This document shows, one piece after another, positions 1 to 6,636 of a DNA stretch of 7,993 nucleotides. The notes beneath the pieces were generated by a model. The model did not search any database. It saw only the letters and a list, made by a program, of their open reading frames with translations, and was not told where the DNA came from. Source of the DNA: Paenibacillus sp. (GTDB lineage Bacteria > Bacillota > Bacilli > Paenibacillales > Paenibacillaceae); NCBI GenBank assembly GCA_029256665.1, contig JAQSXN010000152.1, positions 1-7,993 of the forward strand, given 5' to 3'. Position numbers and translations under genes: made by a program. The first letter of the stretch is position 1; every line of letters starts with the position of its first letter.

Positions 1-82
1 CCTCGGGATGACGCCACCCGGAAATATTGCCGCCTACGCCGTGGATAATGGCCCCGAATTTGATTTGTTTTCTGTTCCCCAT
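1..82 (-). CDS. NtaA/YtnJ/YxeK-family FMN-dependent monooxygenase, N-terminal fragment (runs off left edge)
   Basis: Only the first 27 codons are present. The start is ATG at 82-80, preceded by a very strong ribosome binding site (GGGAGGAAG on the minus strand, 87-95) that overlaps the stop codon of the upstream acetyltransferase gene. The peptide begins MGNRKQIKFGAIIHGVGG and continues to a GWRHP motif. This is the typical opening of the nitrilotriacetate-monooxygenase-like branch of the bacterial luciferase superfamily: a first beta strand with F-G-A, then H-G-V-G and the W-R-H-P segment. Members use reduced FMN and oxygen, and YtnJ and YxeK of Bacillus subtilis act in cleavage of S-modified N-acetylcysteines. 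Because it is the last visible gene of a sulfur-compound operon beside an acetyltransferase, the same role is inferred. The family call rests on a short N-terminus; the catalytic part lies outside the window. Confidence 0.8.
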   Translation of the reverse strand, partial: MGNRKQIKFGAIIHGVGGNISGWRHPE

Positions 83-86
83 CGCA

Positions 87-95
87 CTTCCTCCC
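87..95 (-). promoter_or_regulatory. Strong ribosome binding site of the NtaA-type monooxygenase
   Basis: GGGAGGAAG on the minus strand lies 4 bases before the ATG at 82 and overlaps the TAG stop (95-97) of the acetyltransferase gene. It fixes the start of the edge gene and indicates that ribosomes ending the acetyltransferase can reinitiate on it. Confidence 0.75.
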
Positions 96-688
96 TATCC
101 TTCTCCAATGTTTTTTTCTAAGCAATCCCGCGTTCCCAACTGCAGTCGATAACTTTTGACCAAAATGTCTCCGTTTATAAATTCCTTGTCGTATGCCCTT
201 TCGAAACCCAGCCGCTCGTACAAGCGAATCGCGGCGTCCATCAGATCCGACGTATGGAGATGAAGCGTTGCCGCTCCTTTGTCCCTGGCGAAATTCGCGC
301 TCGCGCGGATCAGCTCCGTCGCCACGCCCGCGCCGCGAGCTTTGCGAGACACCGCTAGAAGCCGAAGAATCGGCGATTCGATGCCAAGCTCCGGATGGCC
401 GTAAGCTTTTTCGGCGGAGTCGAACAGAAACACGCTTCCTACGACTTCGCCGTTCAGCTCCGCCACGAGCCTGGCGCTTGTCGGAGCTTCTTCGATGGCA
501 TGCAGGATGCTGGCTTTGTACTCGAACCACTTTTCCCCAGGCAGCTTTTCTTCGTATTCGCCGTACGCGTCGAGCAGCACGTCCTGGAGCGCTTGACGAT
601 CTCCGGCTCCTGCCGCACGGATAACGATCCGCCGCTCATGAACGATCGACCGGGATTCGCTCGCTTCGCCGATTACGCGTTCGCCCAT
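95..688 (-). CDS. GNAT-family N-acetyltransferase (SnaA/YtmI-like role proposed)
   Basis: 197-residue acetyltransferase of the GNAT superfamily, expected to move acetyl from acetyl-CoA to an amine. The fold begins near residue 21 (IVIRAAGAGD). The acetyl-CoA loop is R118-G119-A120-G121-V122-A123 after the beta-4 strand LRLLAVS, and the typical C-terminal A-x-x-L-Y-E-R-L-G-F motif lies at about 153-162, with Y157 in the usual acid/CoA-contact position. The reading frame is open upstream to 832, but the ATG at 688 has an AAGGAAG site 7 bases ahead and overlaps the DinB stop as TGATG, so it is the chosen start; the upstream extension has no homologous look. In the B. subtilis ytm and yxe operons the equivalent enzyme acetylates an S-modified cysteine before oxidation. 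The substrate here is inferred from context only. Roughly 20 residues before the core are unusual for the family and could mean a later start (a GTG at codon 17). Confidence 0.85.
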   Translation of the reverse strand: MGERVIGEASESRSIVHERRIVIRAAGAGDRQALQDVLLDAYGEYEEKLPGEKWFEYKASILHAIEEAPTSARLVAELNGEVVGSVFLFDSAEKAYGHPELGIESPILRLLAVSRKARGAGVATELIRASANFARDKGAATLHLHTSDLMDAAIRLYERLGFERAYDKEFINGDILVKSYRLQLGTRDCLEKNIGEG

Positions 689-1185
689 CAGCGCACTTCC
701 TTCCCAATAGCAGCTTGCTCCTTGATCCGCCGTATTTGGCCGAGATGCCTCTCCACATGCGACACGAACGCCGGGATGATATCCGCGACGGAAACCGCGT
801 CCCCCTTCGCGTTCACGCCTGTCGCCGCCCACTCCGCATCACTCAAGCGCCCTAGCAGACGGGCGTTGTATCCGACCAGCGAATGCGCCGCCGCCGCGAT
901 ATGCGCCACTTGCTCCTCGTTCGCTTTCTGGCCGGCAACCCAGGCGTCCTGGTCGAAGCTCGGAAGCCGTACCGTCGAACCCGCCAATATTTCGCGGATC
1001 CGGAACGAGACGACGATGCTGTGATCGACCAAATGGGCGAACACCTCCGTGACGCTCCACGAGAGAGGAGTAGCCTTCCACCTCAGCTCTTCCTCCGAAA
1101 GTCCCGCGATCTCTCGTTCGATTTCTTCATATGCGTTGACATAGGCAGCGATCGTCGATTGCGCCGTAATTGCCGCGTTGCTCAT
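688..1185 (-). CDS. DinB/YfiT-like four-helix metalloprotein, function unassigned
   Basis: 165-residue protein of the DinB superfamily, a metal-binding four-helix bundle. The visible signature is W43-S-V-T-E-V-F-A-H51-L-V-D-H55 in the second helix and the H143-V-E-R-H147 pair in the last long helix. H51, H143 and H147 match the spacing of the usual three-histidine metal site. The start at 1185 has a perfect AGGAGG 8-13 bases upstream; the gap to the deacetylase stop is 18 bases. Superfamily members include bacillithiol S-transferases (BstA/YfiT), mycothiol-dependent maleylpyruvate isomerase and the N-terminal part of EgtB, so thiol chemistry is common in the family, but many members have no known activity. 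Its place between the deacetylase and acetyltransferase genes suggests a role in processing or detoxifying a sulfur compound; that is inference. No equivalent gene belongs to the B. subtilis ytm operon as I know it. Confidence 0.85.
   Translation of the reverse strand: MSNAAITAQSTIAAYVNAYEEIEREIAGLSEEELRWKATPLSWSVTEVFAHLVDHSIVVSFRIREILAGSTVRLPSFDQDAWVAGQKANEEQVAHIAAAAHSLVGYNARLLGRLSDAEWAATGVNAKGDAVSVADIIPAFVSHVERHLGQIRRIKEQAAIGKEVR
696..702 (-). promoter_or_regulatory. Ribosome binding site deciding the acetyltransferase start
   Basis: AAGGAAG on the minus strand sits 7 bases before the ATG at 688, inside the last codons of the DinB gene. With the TGATG stop/start overlap it supports coupled translation and argues against the longer upstream open frame. 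Confidence 0.6.
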
Positions 1186-1203
1186 CTATTCCAACCTCCT
1201 CAA

Positions 1204-2439
1204 TTAATGATGTCCCGCGCTTCTGCTCCCCGATTCCGCCGGGGCCAGCTCATGCAAAGCATCGACGGCCAACCGCTCGAGCAGCTTTGCGGTTATCGGC
1301 AGCGCCTCTTCCTTCAAATCGAATGCGGGATGATGCCAAGGATGCGGCCCGTCGACTCCGACAAACAGAAACGCTCCCGGCGTTCTCTGCAAATAAAAAG
1401 CAAAATCTTCTCCGGCCGGCGACGGCGACGATTCGATCACTTCCAGTTGTTCGGCTGTTGCGCTTCTCCTCGCGACCTCCGCCCAGCGATTGTCGTTGAC
1501 GACGGCGGGCGGGCCTTCCAGCCACTTCACGCGGGCCGTCGTGCCGAACGCGGTCGCCACGCCCGCTACCACGCTCTCGAATCGATGCCGGGCGGTTTGC
1601 CGAACCTCCTTGGCGAACGTGCGGATCGTGCCGTCGAAGGCGGCTTTGTCCGGGATCACGTTCCAAGCGCTGCCGGCGTTTAATCTCGTGACGCTGATGA
1701 CGGCGCTGTCTAGCGCGCTCACGTTCCGGCTAACGATGGATTGCAGCGCCGTAATGATATGAGCAGCCGTTACGATGGGATCCAGGCCGGCTTCCGGCGA
1801 GGCGGCATGCGTGCCGATGCCGTCAACCTCCACGACAAACCCGTCGGCTGCCGCCATAAGCGGTCCCCCTCGCACGCCAATCGTCCCCACTGGCAAATCC
1901 GGTTTGTTGTGGATGCCGAATATCGCGTCCACGCCGTCGAGCGCGCCCGCGGCGATCAACTGCTGAGCGCCTTTTGCTTTCTCTTCGGCCGGCTGGAAAA
2001 GAAGCCTTACGATGCCGGGCAGCTCGTTCTCCCGTTCCTTTAACGCGAGTGCGGCTCCGAGCAATGCCGCGGTATGAAAGTCATGGCCGCAGGCATGCAT
2101 GCGGCCATCGATCTTCGACGCGAACGGAAGTCCCGTCTCCTCCCGGATCGGCAACGCGTCGATATCCGCCCTTAGCGCTACGACAGGCAACCTTCGACCC
2201 GATTTCTCGGATTGAAAAGCAGCCCCACTCGCATGACCGCCGACGCTGCCACCGATTTCCGCCACGACGCCCGTCTGCAGACCGTAATCGATGACGCGAA
2301 TGCCAGCCTCGTGCAACCATTGCTTAATCGCTTCCGTCGTCTCGCGTTCCTCGCCCGACAATTCAGGATGCTCGTGCAGCCACCGCCTGATCGCGATAAC
2401 TCGTTGACCCGAATCCACGCGCTTCGAAGGCGCGCTCAT
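1204..2439 (-). CDS. M20-family amidohydrolase / N-acyl-amino-acid deacetylase (SndA/HipO/YxeP-like)
   Basis: 411-residue metallo-amidohydrolase of the M20D group, predicted to remove an N-acyl (probably N-acetyl) group from an amino acid. Motifs in order: RRWLHEHPELSG (18-29), ALRADIDALPI (88-98), HACGHD (115-120), FQPAEE (148-153), GIHNKP (175-180) and HHPAFD (369-374). The expected metal ligands are C117, H119, E153, H177 and H369, with E152 as the likely catalytic base; all are present, so the enzyme looks active. The dimerisation (lid) domain covers about 195-310. The start overlaps the monooxygenase stop as ATGA and has GGAGGAG 6 bases ahead. In the ytm/yxe pathways this enzyme releases free cysteine from N-acetylcysteine at the end; that role fits the acetyltransferase next door but is inferred. 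Odd point: the linker before ALRADID (about 63-84) is longer than usual, rich in Gly/Ser and charged residues. Confidence 0.92.
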   Translation of the reverse strand: MSAPSKRVDSGQRVIAIRRWLHEHPELSGEERETTEAIKQWLHEAGIRVIDYGLQTGVVAEIGGSVGGHASGAAFQSEKSGRRLPVVALRADIDALPIREETGLPFASKIDGRMHACGHDFHTAALLGAALALKERENELPGIVRLLFQPAEEKAKGAQQLIAAGALDGVDAIFGIHNKPDLPVGTIGVRGGPLMAAADGFVVEVDGIGTHAASPEAGLDPIVTAAHIITALQSIVSRNVSALDSAVISVTRLNAGSAWNVIPDKAAFDGTIRTFAKEVRQTARHRFESVVAGVATAFGTTARVKWLEGPPAVVNDNRWAEVARRSATAEQLEVIESSPSPAGEDFAFYLQRTPGAFLFVGVDGPHPWHHPAFDLKEEALPITAKLLERLAVDALHELAPAESGSRSAGHH

Positions 2440-3446
2440 ACCAGCTCCTCCGCAAAAGCTTCCTTGATCAACTCGAACGATCGGGCGCGCTTGGCGAAAT
2501 CCGGAATGATCGTCGTGAACACGAAGCTGCGTACGCCGTATCGCTCGGATAATTCCAGCAGCCTTGCCCGTACCGCTTCCTTGGTGCCTCTCGTAATATC
2601 CGCATCGCGTTCGACGGCGGTATGCGTCTCACCGGCTTGCTTGGCGAATTCGGCCGCTTGCTCGAGCGTGGCGACGTTAACCGTCTTGCCGCTGCCTAAC
2701 GTCACGCGCACGCTCTTATGCTGACCGGCGAGCTCGCTCGCCTCCTCTTCGCTATCCGCTGCGATGACCGATAATGCGAGGATCGGATTAGGCACGCCGC
2801 CGGCTTCGGGATTGAAGCGCGTCCTGTACAGCTCGAATGCGGCCAGCGCCGTATCGGGATCGTTATTGATAAAGAGGGCGAACGCGTACGGCAGCCCTTG
2901 CTCCGCGGCCAACTCCGCGCTTGCGATGCTGGTGCCAAGCAGATAGACGTCCGCCGGCGCCGCCGGCAGCGGGCTTGCCGTCAAGCCGGCAAGCGGATGG
3001 GATTCTCCCGCGGGACCGACAAGCAGCGCTCTGAGCTCAGCAAGCTTCGAATCAAGCGTTTCTGGTTCCGTCACGCCTTTCTGAAGCGCCTTAGTCGATC
3101 GCGGAAGCCCGCCGGGCGCGCGGCCGATGCCGAGTTCGACCCGCCCGGGCGCTAGCGTAGCGAGCAGGTTGAAGTTCTCCGCGACTTTATAAGGGCTGTA
3201 ATGCTGCAGCATGACGCCGCCCGATCCGATCCGAATGTTCTTCGTTTGCGCGAGCAAATACGAGATCAGCACTTCCGGCGACGATCCCGCCGTACCCGGC
3301 GAATCATGATGCTCCGCCACCCAGAACCGTTCGTAGCCAAGCGATTCCGCCAGACGCGCAAGCTTAACGGTATTCTCCAGCGCCTCGGCGGCCGAATATC
3401 CCGGAAATACGATGCTTTGGTCCAAGATCCCGAACGAATAAGCCAT
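2436..3446 (-). CDS. ytmO: LLM-class flavin-dependent oxidoreductase, luciferase-like group 1 (YtmO/MsnO8 type)
   Basis: 336-residue TIM-barrel monooxygenase of the bacterial luciferase superfamily. The N-terminus SFGILDQSI opens the first strand. The group-1 hallmarks follow: YERFWVAEHHDSPG (38-51), the SSPEVL helix, IRIGSGGVML (71-80), then HYSPYKVAENFN and GRVELGIGRAPGG (101-113), which together line the flavin site. Length matches the YtmO family (about 330 residues). Such enzymes use reduced flavin and oxygen but carry no flavin reductase domain, so a separate reductase must supply FMNH2. The start is the ATG at 3446 with AGGGGGAA upstream; the gap to the ATPase stop is 21 bases. It directly follows the transporter ATPase gene, the position ytmO has after tcyN in B. 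subtilis, where the operon serves sulfur-compound use. Exact substrate and whether it cooperates with the second monooxygenase at the left edge are unknown. Confidence 0.88.
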   Translation of the reverse strand: MAYSFGILDQSIVFPGYSAAEALENTVKLARLAESLGYERFWVAEHHDSPGTAGSSPEVLISYLLAQTKNIRIGSGGVMLQHYSPYKVAENFNLLATLAPGRVELGIGRAPGGLPRSTKALQKGVTEPETLDSKLAELRALLVGPAGESHPLAGLTASPLPAAPADVYLLGTSIASAELAAEQGLPYAFALFINNDPDTALAAFELYRTRFNPEAGGVPNPILALSVIAADSEEEASELAGQHKSVRVTLGSGKTVNVATLEQAAEFAKQAGETHTAVERDADITRGTKEAVRARLLELSERYGVRSFVFTTIIPDFAKRARSFELIKEAFAEELV

Positions 3447-3467
3447 GTTGTTGATTCCCCCTGTACG

Positions 3468-4220
3468 TTATATCGAATATGCGCTTTCCGGCGTGATCCG
3501 CTTAAGAAACTGTTTGGTCCGCTCTTCTTTCGGCGACCGAAACAGCTGCTTGGGATCGCCTTGTTCCACGATGACGCCGTCGTCCATAAACACGACATGA
3601 TTGGCCACGTCTTGGGCAAAGCCCATCTCGTGGGTCACGATAATCATCGTGATGCCTTCCTGCGCGATCTGCCGGATGACCGTCAGCACTTCTCCGACCA
3701 ACTCGGGATCAAGCGCAGATGTCGGTTCATCGAACAAGATCACCTCGGGATTCAGCGCCAGCGCCCGAGCAATGCCCACGCGCTGCTGCTGTCCGCCCGA
3801 CAGCTCGTTCGGATAGGCGTTCAGCTTGCTTCCGAGCCCGACCTTCTCCAGTAAGGCAACGCTGCGTTCGCGCGCTTCATCCTTAGGCGCCCTGCGCACG
3901 ACCACGAGACCTTCCATCACGTTTTCCAGCGCCGTTTTGTGCCGGAACAGATTGTATTGCTGGAACACCATCGCCGATTTTTGCCGCAATGCGTAGACAT
4001 CCTTTTTGCCGTGATTCCGGCAATCGAATTCGAATTCCCCGATCGCGATTCGACCGGCCCCCGGCTTCTCCAAAAAGTTGATGCAGCGCAGCAGCGTCGT
4101 TTTGCCGGAACCGCTCGGACCCAAGATCGCGACCACTTCACCTCGCCGGACCGTCAGGTCGATTCCCTTCAACACTTCGTTGCGTCCGAAGCTCTTGCGG
4201 ATTTGGTTTAAAGTAATCAT
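3468..4220 (-). CDS. tcyN: Amino-acid ABC transporter ATP-binding protein (TcyN-like)
   Basis: 250-residue cytoplasmic ATPase of the polar amino-acid uptake family. It is complete: Walker A GPSGSGKT (34-41), Q-loop VFQQYN (85-90), signature LSGGQQQR (140-147), Walker B ILFDEP (161-166), D-loop SALD (168-171) and the switch histidine H197 in VTHEMGFA. It should energise uptake through the two permeases encoded just upstream. The ATG at 4220 overlaps the second permease stop as ATGA and is preceded by GGGGAGG, so the two are probably translationally coupled. Sequence style and neighbours match cystine transporters (TcyN, TcyC) and YxeO, rather than glutamine or arginine systems, but the ATPase alone cannot give substrate specificity. 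Confidence 0.93.
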   Translation of the reverse strand: MITLNQIRKSFGRNEVLKGIDLTVRRGEVVAILGPSGSGKTTLLRCINFLEKPGAGRIAIGEFEFDCRNHGKKDVYALRQKSAMVFQQYNLFRHKTALENVMEGLVVVRRAPKDEARERSVALLEKVGLGSKLNAYPNELSGGQQQRVGIARALALNPEVILFDEPTSALDPELVGEVLTVIRQIAQEGITMIIVTHEMGFAQDVANHVVFMDDGVIVEQGDPKQLFRSPKEERTKQFLKRITPESAYSI

Positions 4221-4927
4221 GATACGCCTCCCCGGTCGTACAGCTTGAAGCGTTTCTCCGCAAGCGCGGTTAAACGCTCGATCATAAACGTGAGTCCCCA
4301 GAATAAAAGCGCCGCGGCCAAGTAGGCTTCGTAGAACTTCCAGTTCGTCGTGGCCACGATCTGGGCCTTGGCGTTAATCTCCACGACCGATACGGTAAAG
4401 GCGAGTGTCGAGCCGTGAAGCATGCCGATCAGCATATTGGACAGATTGGGCAAGCTTGCGGCAAACGCCTGCGGGAGCACGATCCGCCTCAAGGCTTGCG
4501 CCGTTGTCATCCCGACGGAATAAGCGGCCTCGAGCTGCCCGCGATTCACCGCGAGCAAGCCGGAACGAACAACTTCCGACATGTATGCGCCAGCCGTGAT
4601 GGAGAACGAAATGTACGCGAACCCGACCATTGGAATGGAGACGGACCTGAATCCGATTCCCAACGATTCCGCGGCGGCGTCCACAAGGATCGGCAAGCCG
4701 AAATAAATGAGCAACAGATGCGTAATCATCGGCGTGCCCCGGATGAACGTCACGTAAGCCGCGCCAAGCTGGCTCAGCACCGGCACCTTGAACTGGCGGG
4801 ACAGAGCGACGGCCGTTCCGATCACGAAGCCGCAGCCCACGGAGACGACGGTGATCGCCAGCGTGGTCGGCACCGCTCCGAGCAGAGCCGCAAACGCCGT
4901 CCATATAAATTCGTAGTCCAGCTTCAT
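4217..4927 (-). CDS. tcyM: Amino-acid ABC transporter permease (TcyM-like)
   Basis: 236-residue inner-membrane permease of the His/Glu/Gln/Arg/opine type. Hydrophobic segments are seen near 10-43 ([17 protein letters not shown] onward), 54-82, 98-118, 160-182 and 200-216. The family motif FIRGTP is at 61-66. The EAA loop that docks on the ATPase reads [22 protein letters not shown] (from 133), with the conserved glycine G139 at the expected place. The start overlaps the previous permease stop as ATGA. It should form a heterodimeric channel with the other permease. Both carry the same [10 protein letters not shown] core, showing they arose by duplication. Cystine or an S-modified cysteine is the expected cargo from context. 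Confidence 0.92.
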   Translation of the reverse strand: MKLDYEFIWTAFAALLGAVPTTLAITVVSVGCGFVIGTAVALSRQFKVPVLSQLGAAYVTFIRGTPMITHLLLIYFGLPILVDAAAESLGIGFRSVSIPMVGFAYISFSITAGAYMSEVVRSGLLAVNRGQLEAAYSVGMTTAQALRRIVLPQAFAASLPNLSNMLIGMLHGSTLAFTVSVVEINAKAQIVATTNWKFYEAYLAAALLFWGLTFMIERLTALAEKRFKLYDRGGVS

Positions 4928-5619
4928 AAGGCAGTGAGCCCCCTTCTCTGCAGCCTGCGCTCAAGCAGAAGGAACAGCTTCTCCAGGATAAAGCTGATCA
5001 GGAAATAAAGGATGGCGAGCGCGATGTACGTCTCGAGGAAATGCCGGGACATGACGGCGAGCGTCTGCGACTTGCCGGTCAGCTCCATGATGCCGAGCGT
5101 AAACGCAAGCGAGGTATCTTTTAGATTGGCGATAACCAGATTTGCGAAAACCGGCAAGGCCGTTGCCAGCGCTTGCGGCAAGACGATTCGGACAAAAGCT
5201 TGCGGACCGGACATCCCGACCGAATAAGCGGCCTCCACTTGCCCGCGATCGACGGCGCCGACCGCGGCCCGGATCATTTCCGCCATAAACGCGCCGCTAT
5301 GCAACGCGTAAGTCAAGACAACAAAATACAGCGCCGGCACTTTCGCCGTATCGATCGCAATGATTTTCAACATTTCCGGCAAGCCGTAATAGAACAGGAA
5401 CAGTTGAATCAGGACGGGCGTGCCGCGGAAGAACGACAGGTATATGTGCGACAGCCGCTTCAGAACCGGGATATGATACAGCTGGGGAAGGGCGACGACG
5501 AACCCGATGCCAAGCCCCAGCGCAATGGAGGACGCCACGATCGCTAACGTGATGTTGATGGCCGGAAGGAGCTTGACGAAATACTCAAGCACGTAACCGA
5601 ATTCAAAGGCTGCTCCCAT
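4924..5619 (-). CDS. tcyL: Amino-acid ABC transporter permease (TcyL-like)
   Basis: 231-residue inner-membrane permease, partner of the next one. Hydrophobic segments lie near 18-44, 66-80, 96-115, 150-180 and 196-219. FFRGTPVLIQLF (63-74) and the EAA loop [22 protein letters not shown] (from 129, G135 conserved) are clear. The start at 5619 has AAAGGAGG about 8 bases ahead, one of the best binding sites in the window, and lies 36 bases after the binding-protein stop. The order binding protein, permease, permease, ATPase matches tcyK-tcyL-tcyM-tcyN of B. subtilis. The names are assigned by order and family, not by alignment. Confidence 0.92.
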   Translation of the reverse strand: MGAAFEFGYVLEYFVKLLPAINITLAIVASSIALGLGIGFVVALPQLYHIPVLKRLSHIYLSFFRGTPVLIQLFLFYYGLPEMLKIIAIDTAKVPALYFVVLTYALHSGAFMAEMIRAAVGAVDRGQVEAAYSVGMSGPQAFVRIVLPQALATALPVFANLVIANLKDTSLAFTLGIMELTGKSQTLAVMSRHFLETYIALAILYFLISFILEKLFLLLERRLQRRGLTAL

Positions 5620-5655
5620 CGCCGCGATCCTCCTTTCTCTCTCTCGCGCTTTTTA

Positions 5656-6507
5656 TTAGATTTCCGATGTCGTATAGTCGGCTCCCAGCCATTGCTCGCT
5701 CAGCTTCTTAAGCGTACCGTCTGCTTTAATCTCTTTAATGGCGTCATCGACGCGGTCGGCCAGCTTCTGCTGATCCGGATCGTCCTTGCGGAACATAAAC
5801 AACGTGTTCGATTCGCTTAGCGGAGGACCGACTAGCTTCAGCTCGCCGTTCGCGTCGATCAGCGGCAAAGTGAAGTCCGCCGAGAGAAACGCTTCGACGC
5901 GGCCGGACACGACTTGTTGGATCGTATCGTTGGCGCCGCCGTTCTGGTAGACGATTTCGATCGCGTTGTCGTTTTCCTTGTTGTATTTCTCCAGGATGAT
6001 GGCTTGCGCGCTAGTCGCCGTCGTCAACACCTTCTTGCCCTTCAGATCGTCGATGGATTGTACGGAGTCGTTCGTCTTAGCGACGGCGACTTTGTTTTTC
6101 CAGTGCGAATACGCCTCCTTGTTGAACAAATATTTCGCTTCGCGCTCCGGATTTTTTTCCATCTCGTGGGCGACCATGTCGATTTTTTTCGTCTCCAGGC
6201 TGAGAAGCAGATTGGTGAACTCCAGCGTTTGGAATTCGAATTCGTAATCCTCCAGGCGATTGTCGATCTCTCGGACCAGCTCTACGTCGTAACCCGTCAA
6301 CTTGCCGTTCTCGTCGATAAAGCAAACATTCGGAAATTGCGTCCCCGTGCCTACTATGATTTTGATCGGTTCGGCGGCGCTTGAATTGCCGCTTGCCGGC
6401 TCCGATTGGTTCGCGCCGTTCGCGCCGTTCGCGCCGCAGCCTGCGAGTACCCCCGTTAGCGCGATCGTCATCGTAACAGCCAGCCATTTTTTTGTCTTTT
6501 TCTCCAT
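5656..6507 (-). CDS. Amino-acid ABC transporter substrate-binding lipoprotein (TcyJ/TcyK-like)
   Basis: 283-residue solute-binding protein of family 3, expected to be tethered outside the membrane and to hand its ligand to the two permeases. A lysine-rich start (MEKKTKKW) and hydrophobic stretch lead to the lipobox L21-A22-G23-C24; C24 would carry the lipid. A flexible linker with three A-N-G units follows. The domain then begins with a glycine-rich IIVGTGTQFPNVCF strand and the ligand-binding GYDVELVREI segment, and later DMVAHEMEKNPER and DDLKGKKV. Length is normal for the family. The frame is open to an ATG at 6531, but that one has no ribosome site, while the ATG at 6507 has GAGGG 7 bases ahead and gives a standard signal peptide. 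It is the first gene of the operon. B. subtilis ytm has two such proteins; only one is seen here. Confidence 0.92.
   Translation of the reverse strand: MEKKTKKWLAVTMTIALTGVLAGCGANGANGANQSEPASGNSSAAEPIKIIVGTGTQFPNVCFIDENGKLTGYDVELVREIDNRLEDYEFEFQTLEFTNLLLSLETKKIDMVAHEMEKNPEREAKYLFNKEAYSHWKNKVAVAKTNDSVQSIDDLKGKKVLTTATSAQAIILEKYNKENDNAIEIVYQNGGANDTIQQVVSGRVEAFLSADFTLPLIDANGELKLVGPPLSESNTLFMFRKDDPDQQKLADRVDDAIKEIKADGTLKKLSEQWLGADYTTSEI
6410..6436 (-). repeat. Three tandem 9-base units in the lipoprotein linker
   Basis: The plus strand reads TTCGCGCCG three times in a row. On the coding strand this gives repeated Ala-Asn-Gly just after the lipidated cysteine. Perfect short tandem units like these can change copy number by slippage, which would only lengthen or shorten the tether in steps of three residues. 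Confidence 0.8.
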
Positions 6508-6514
6508 CCTTTTT

Positions 6515-6519
6515 CCCTC
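6515..6519 (-). promoter_or_regulatory. Ribosome binding site deciding the binding-protein start
   Basis: GAGGG on the minus strand, 7 bases before the ATG at 6507. The alternative in-frame ATG at 6531 is preceded only by AT-rich sequence without a binding site. Confidence 0.55.
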
Positions 6520-6542
6520 GCATTCGGCCATTTTATTATTCT

Positions 6543-6573
6543 TATAATTCCTACCCGTTAAGTATGAATTATA
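6543..6573. promoter_or_regulatory. Candidate operon promoter -10 inside an 8-base inverted repeat
   Basis: TATAATTC (6543-6550) and GAATTATA (6566-6573) are perfect 8-base inverted arms separated by 15 bases. The outer arm contains, on the minus strand, a perfect TATAAT (6568-6573) in position to drive the binding-protein operon, giving a leader of roughly 55 bases. No good -35 box lies 16-18 bases upstream (CATGTG at 6591-6596), which fits an activator-dependent promoter as is common for LysR-controlled operons. The dyad could be a protein-binding site; as an RNA hairpin it would be weak. Confidence 0.45.
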
Positions 6574-6574
6574 G

Positions 6575-6614
6575 GTTGACTAAACTTTAGCACATGCGCC
6601 GACACGTTGACTAA
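6575..6614. promoter_or_regulatory. Candidate operator: two direct GTTGACTAA repeats 31 bases apart
   Basis: GTTGACTAA occurs at 6575-6583 and 6606-6614, a start-to-start spacing of 31 bases, about three helical turns, so both copies face the same side of the DNA. The left copy runs into a small palindrome, CTAAA-C-TTTAG (6580-6590). Both lie just upstream of the candidate -10 box in the gap between lysR and the transporter operon, where an activator site would be expected. Binding by the neighbouring LysR protein is inferred. Confidence 0.45.
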
Positions 6615-6636
6615 TAGAGAAGTTCTATATAACGAT

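Noticed and set aside
689..832. Upstream extension of the acetyltransferase frame
   Set aside because: Overlaps the DinB gene in another frame, is Arg/Gly-rich without homologous look, and the ATG at 688 has the ribosome site.
395..1024. 209-codon open frame on the plus strand
   Set aside because: Antisense to the acetyltransferase and DinB genes, no recognisable motif, no ribosome binding site placing it.
883..1683. 266-codon open frame on the plus strand
   Set aside because: It lies antisense to the M20 and DinB genes, whose motifs and ribosome sites are clear. Its product is Arg-rich and unlike any family, as expected for a GC-rich shadow frame.
3201..3854. 217-codon open frame on the plus strand
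   Set aside because: Antisense to the YtmO-type monooxygenase and the ATPase, both with full motif sets.
6508..6531. Longer start of the binding protein at 6531
   Set aside because: No ribosome binding site, and it would add charged residues before a signal peptide that is already complete from 6507.
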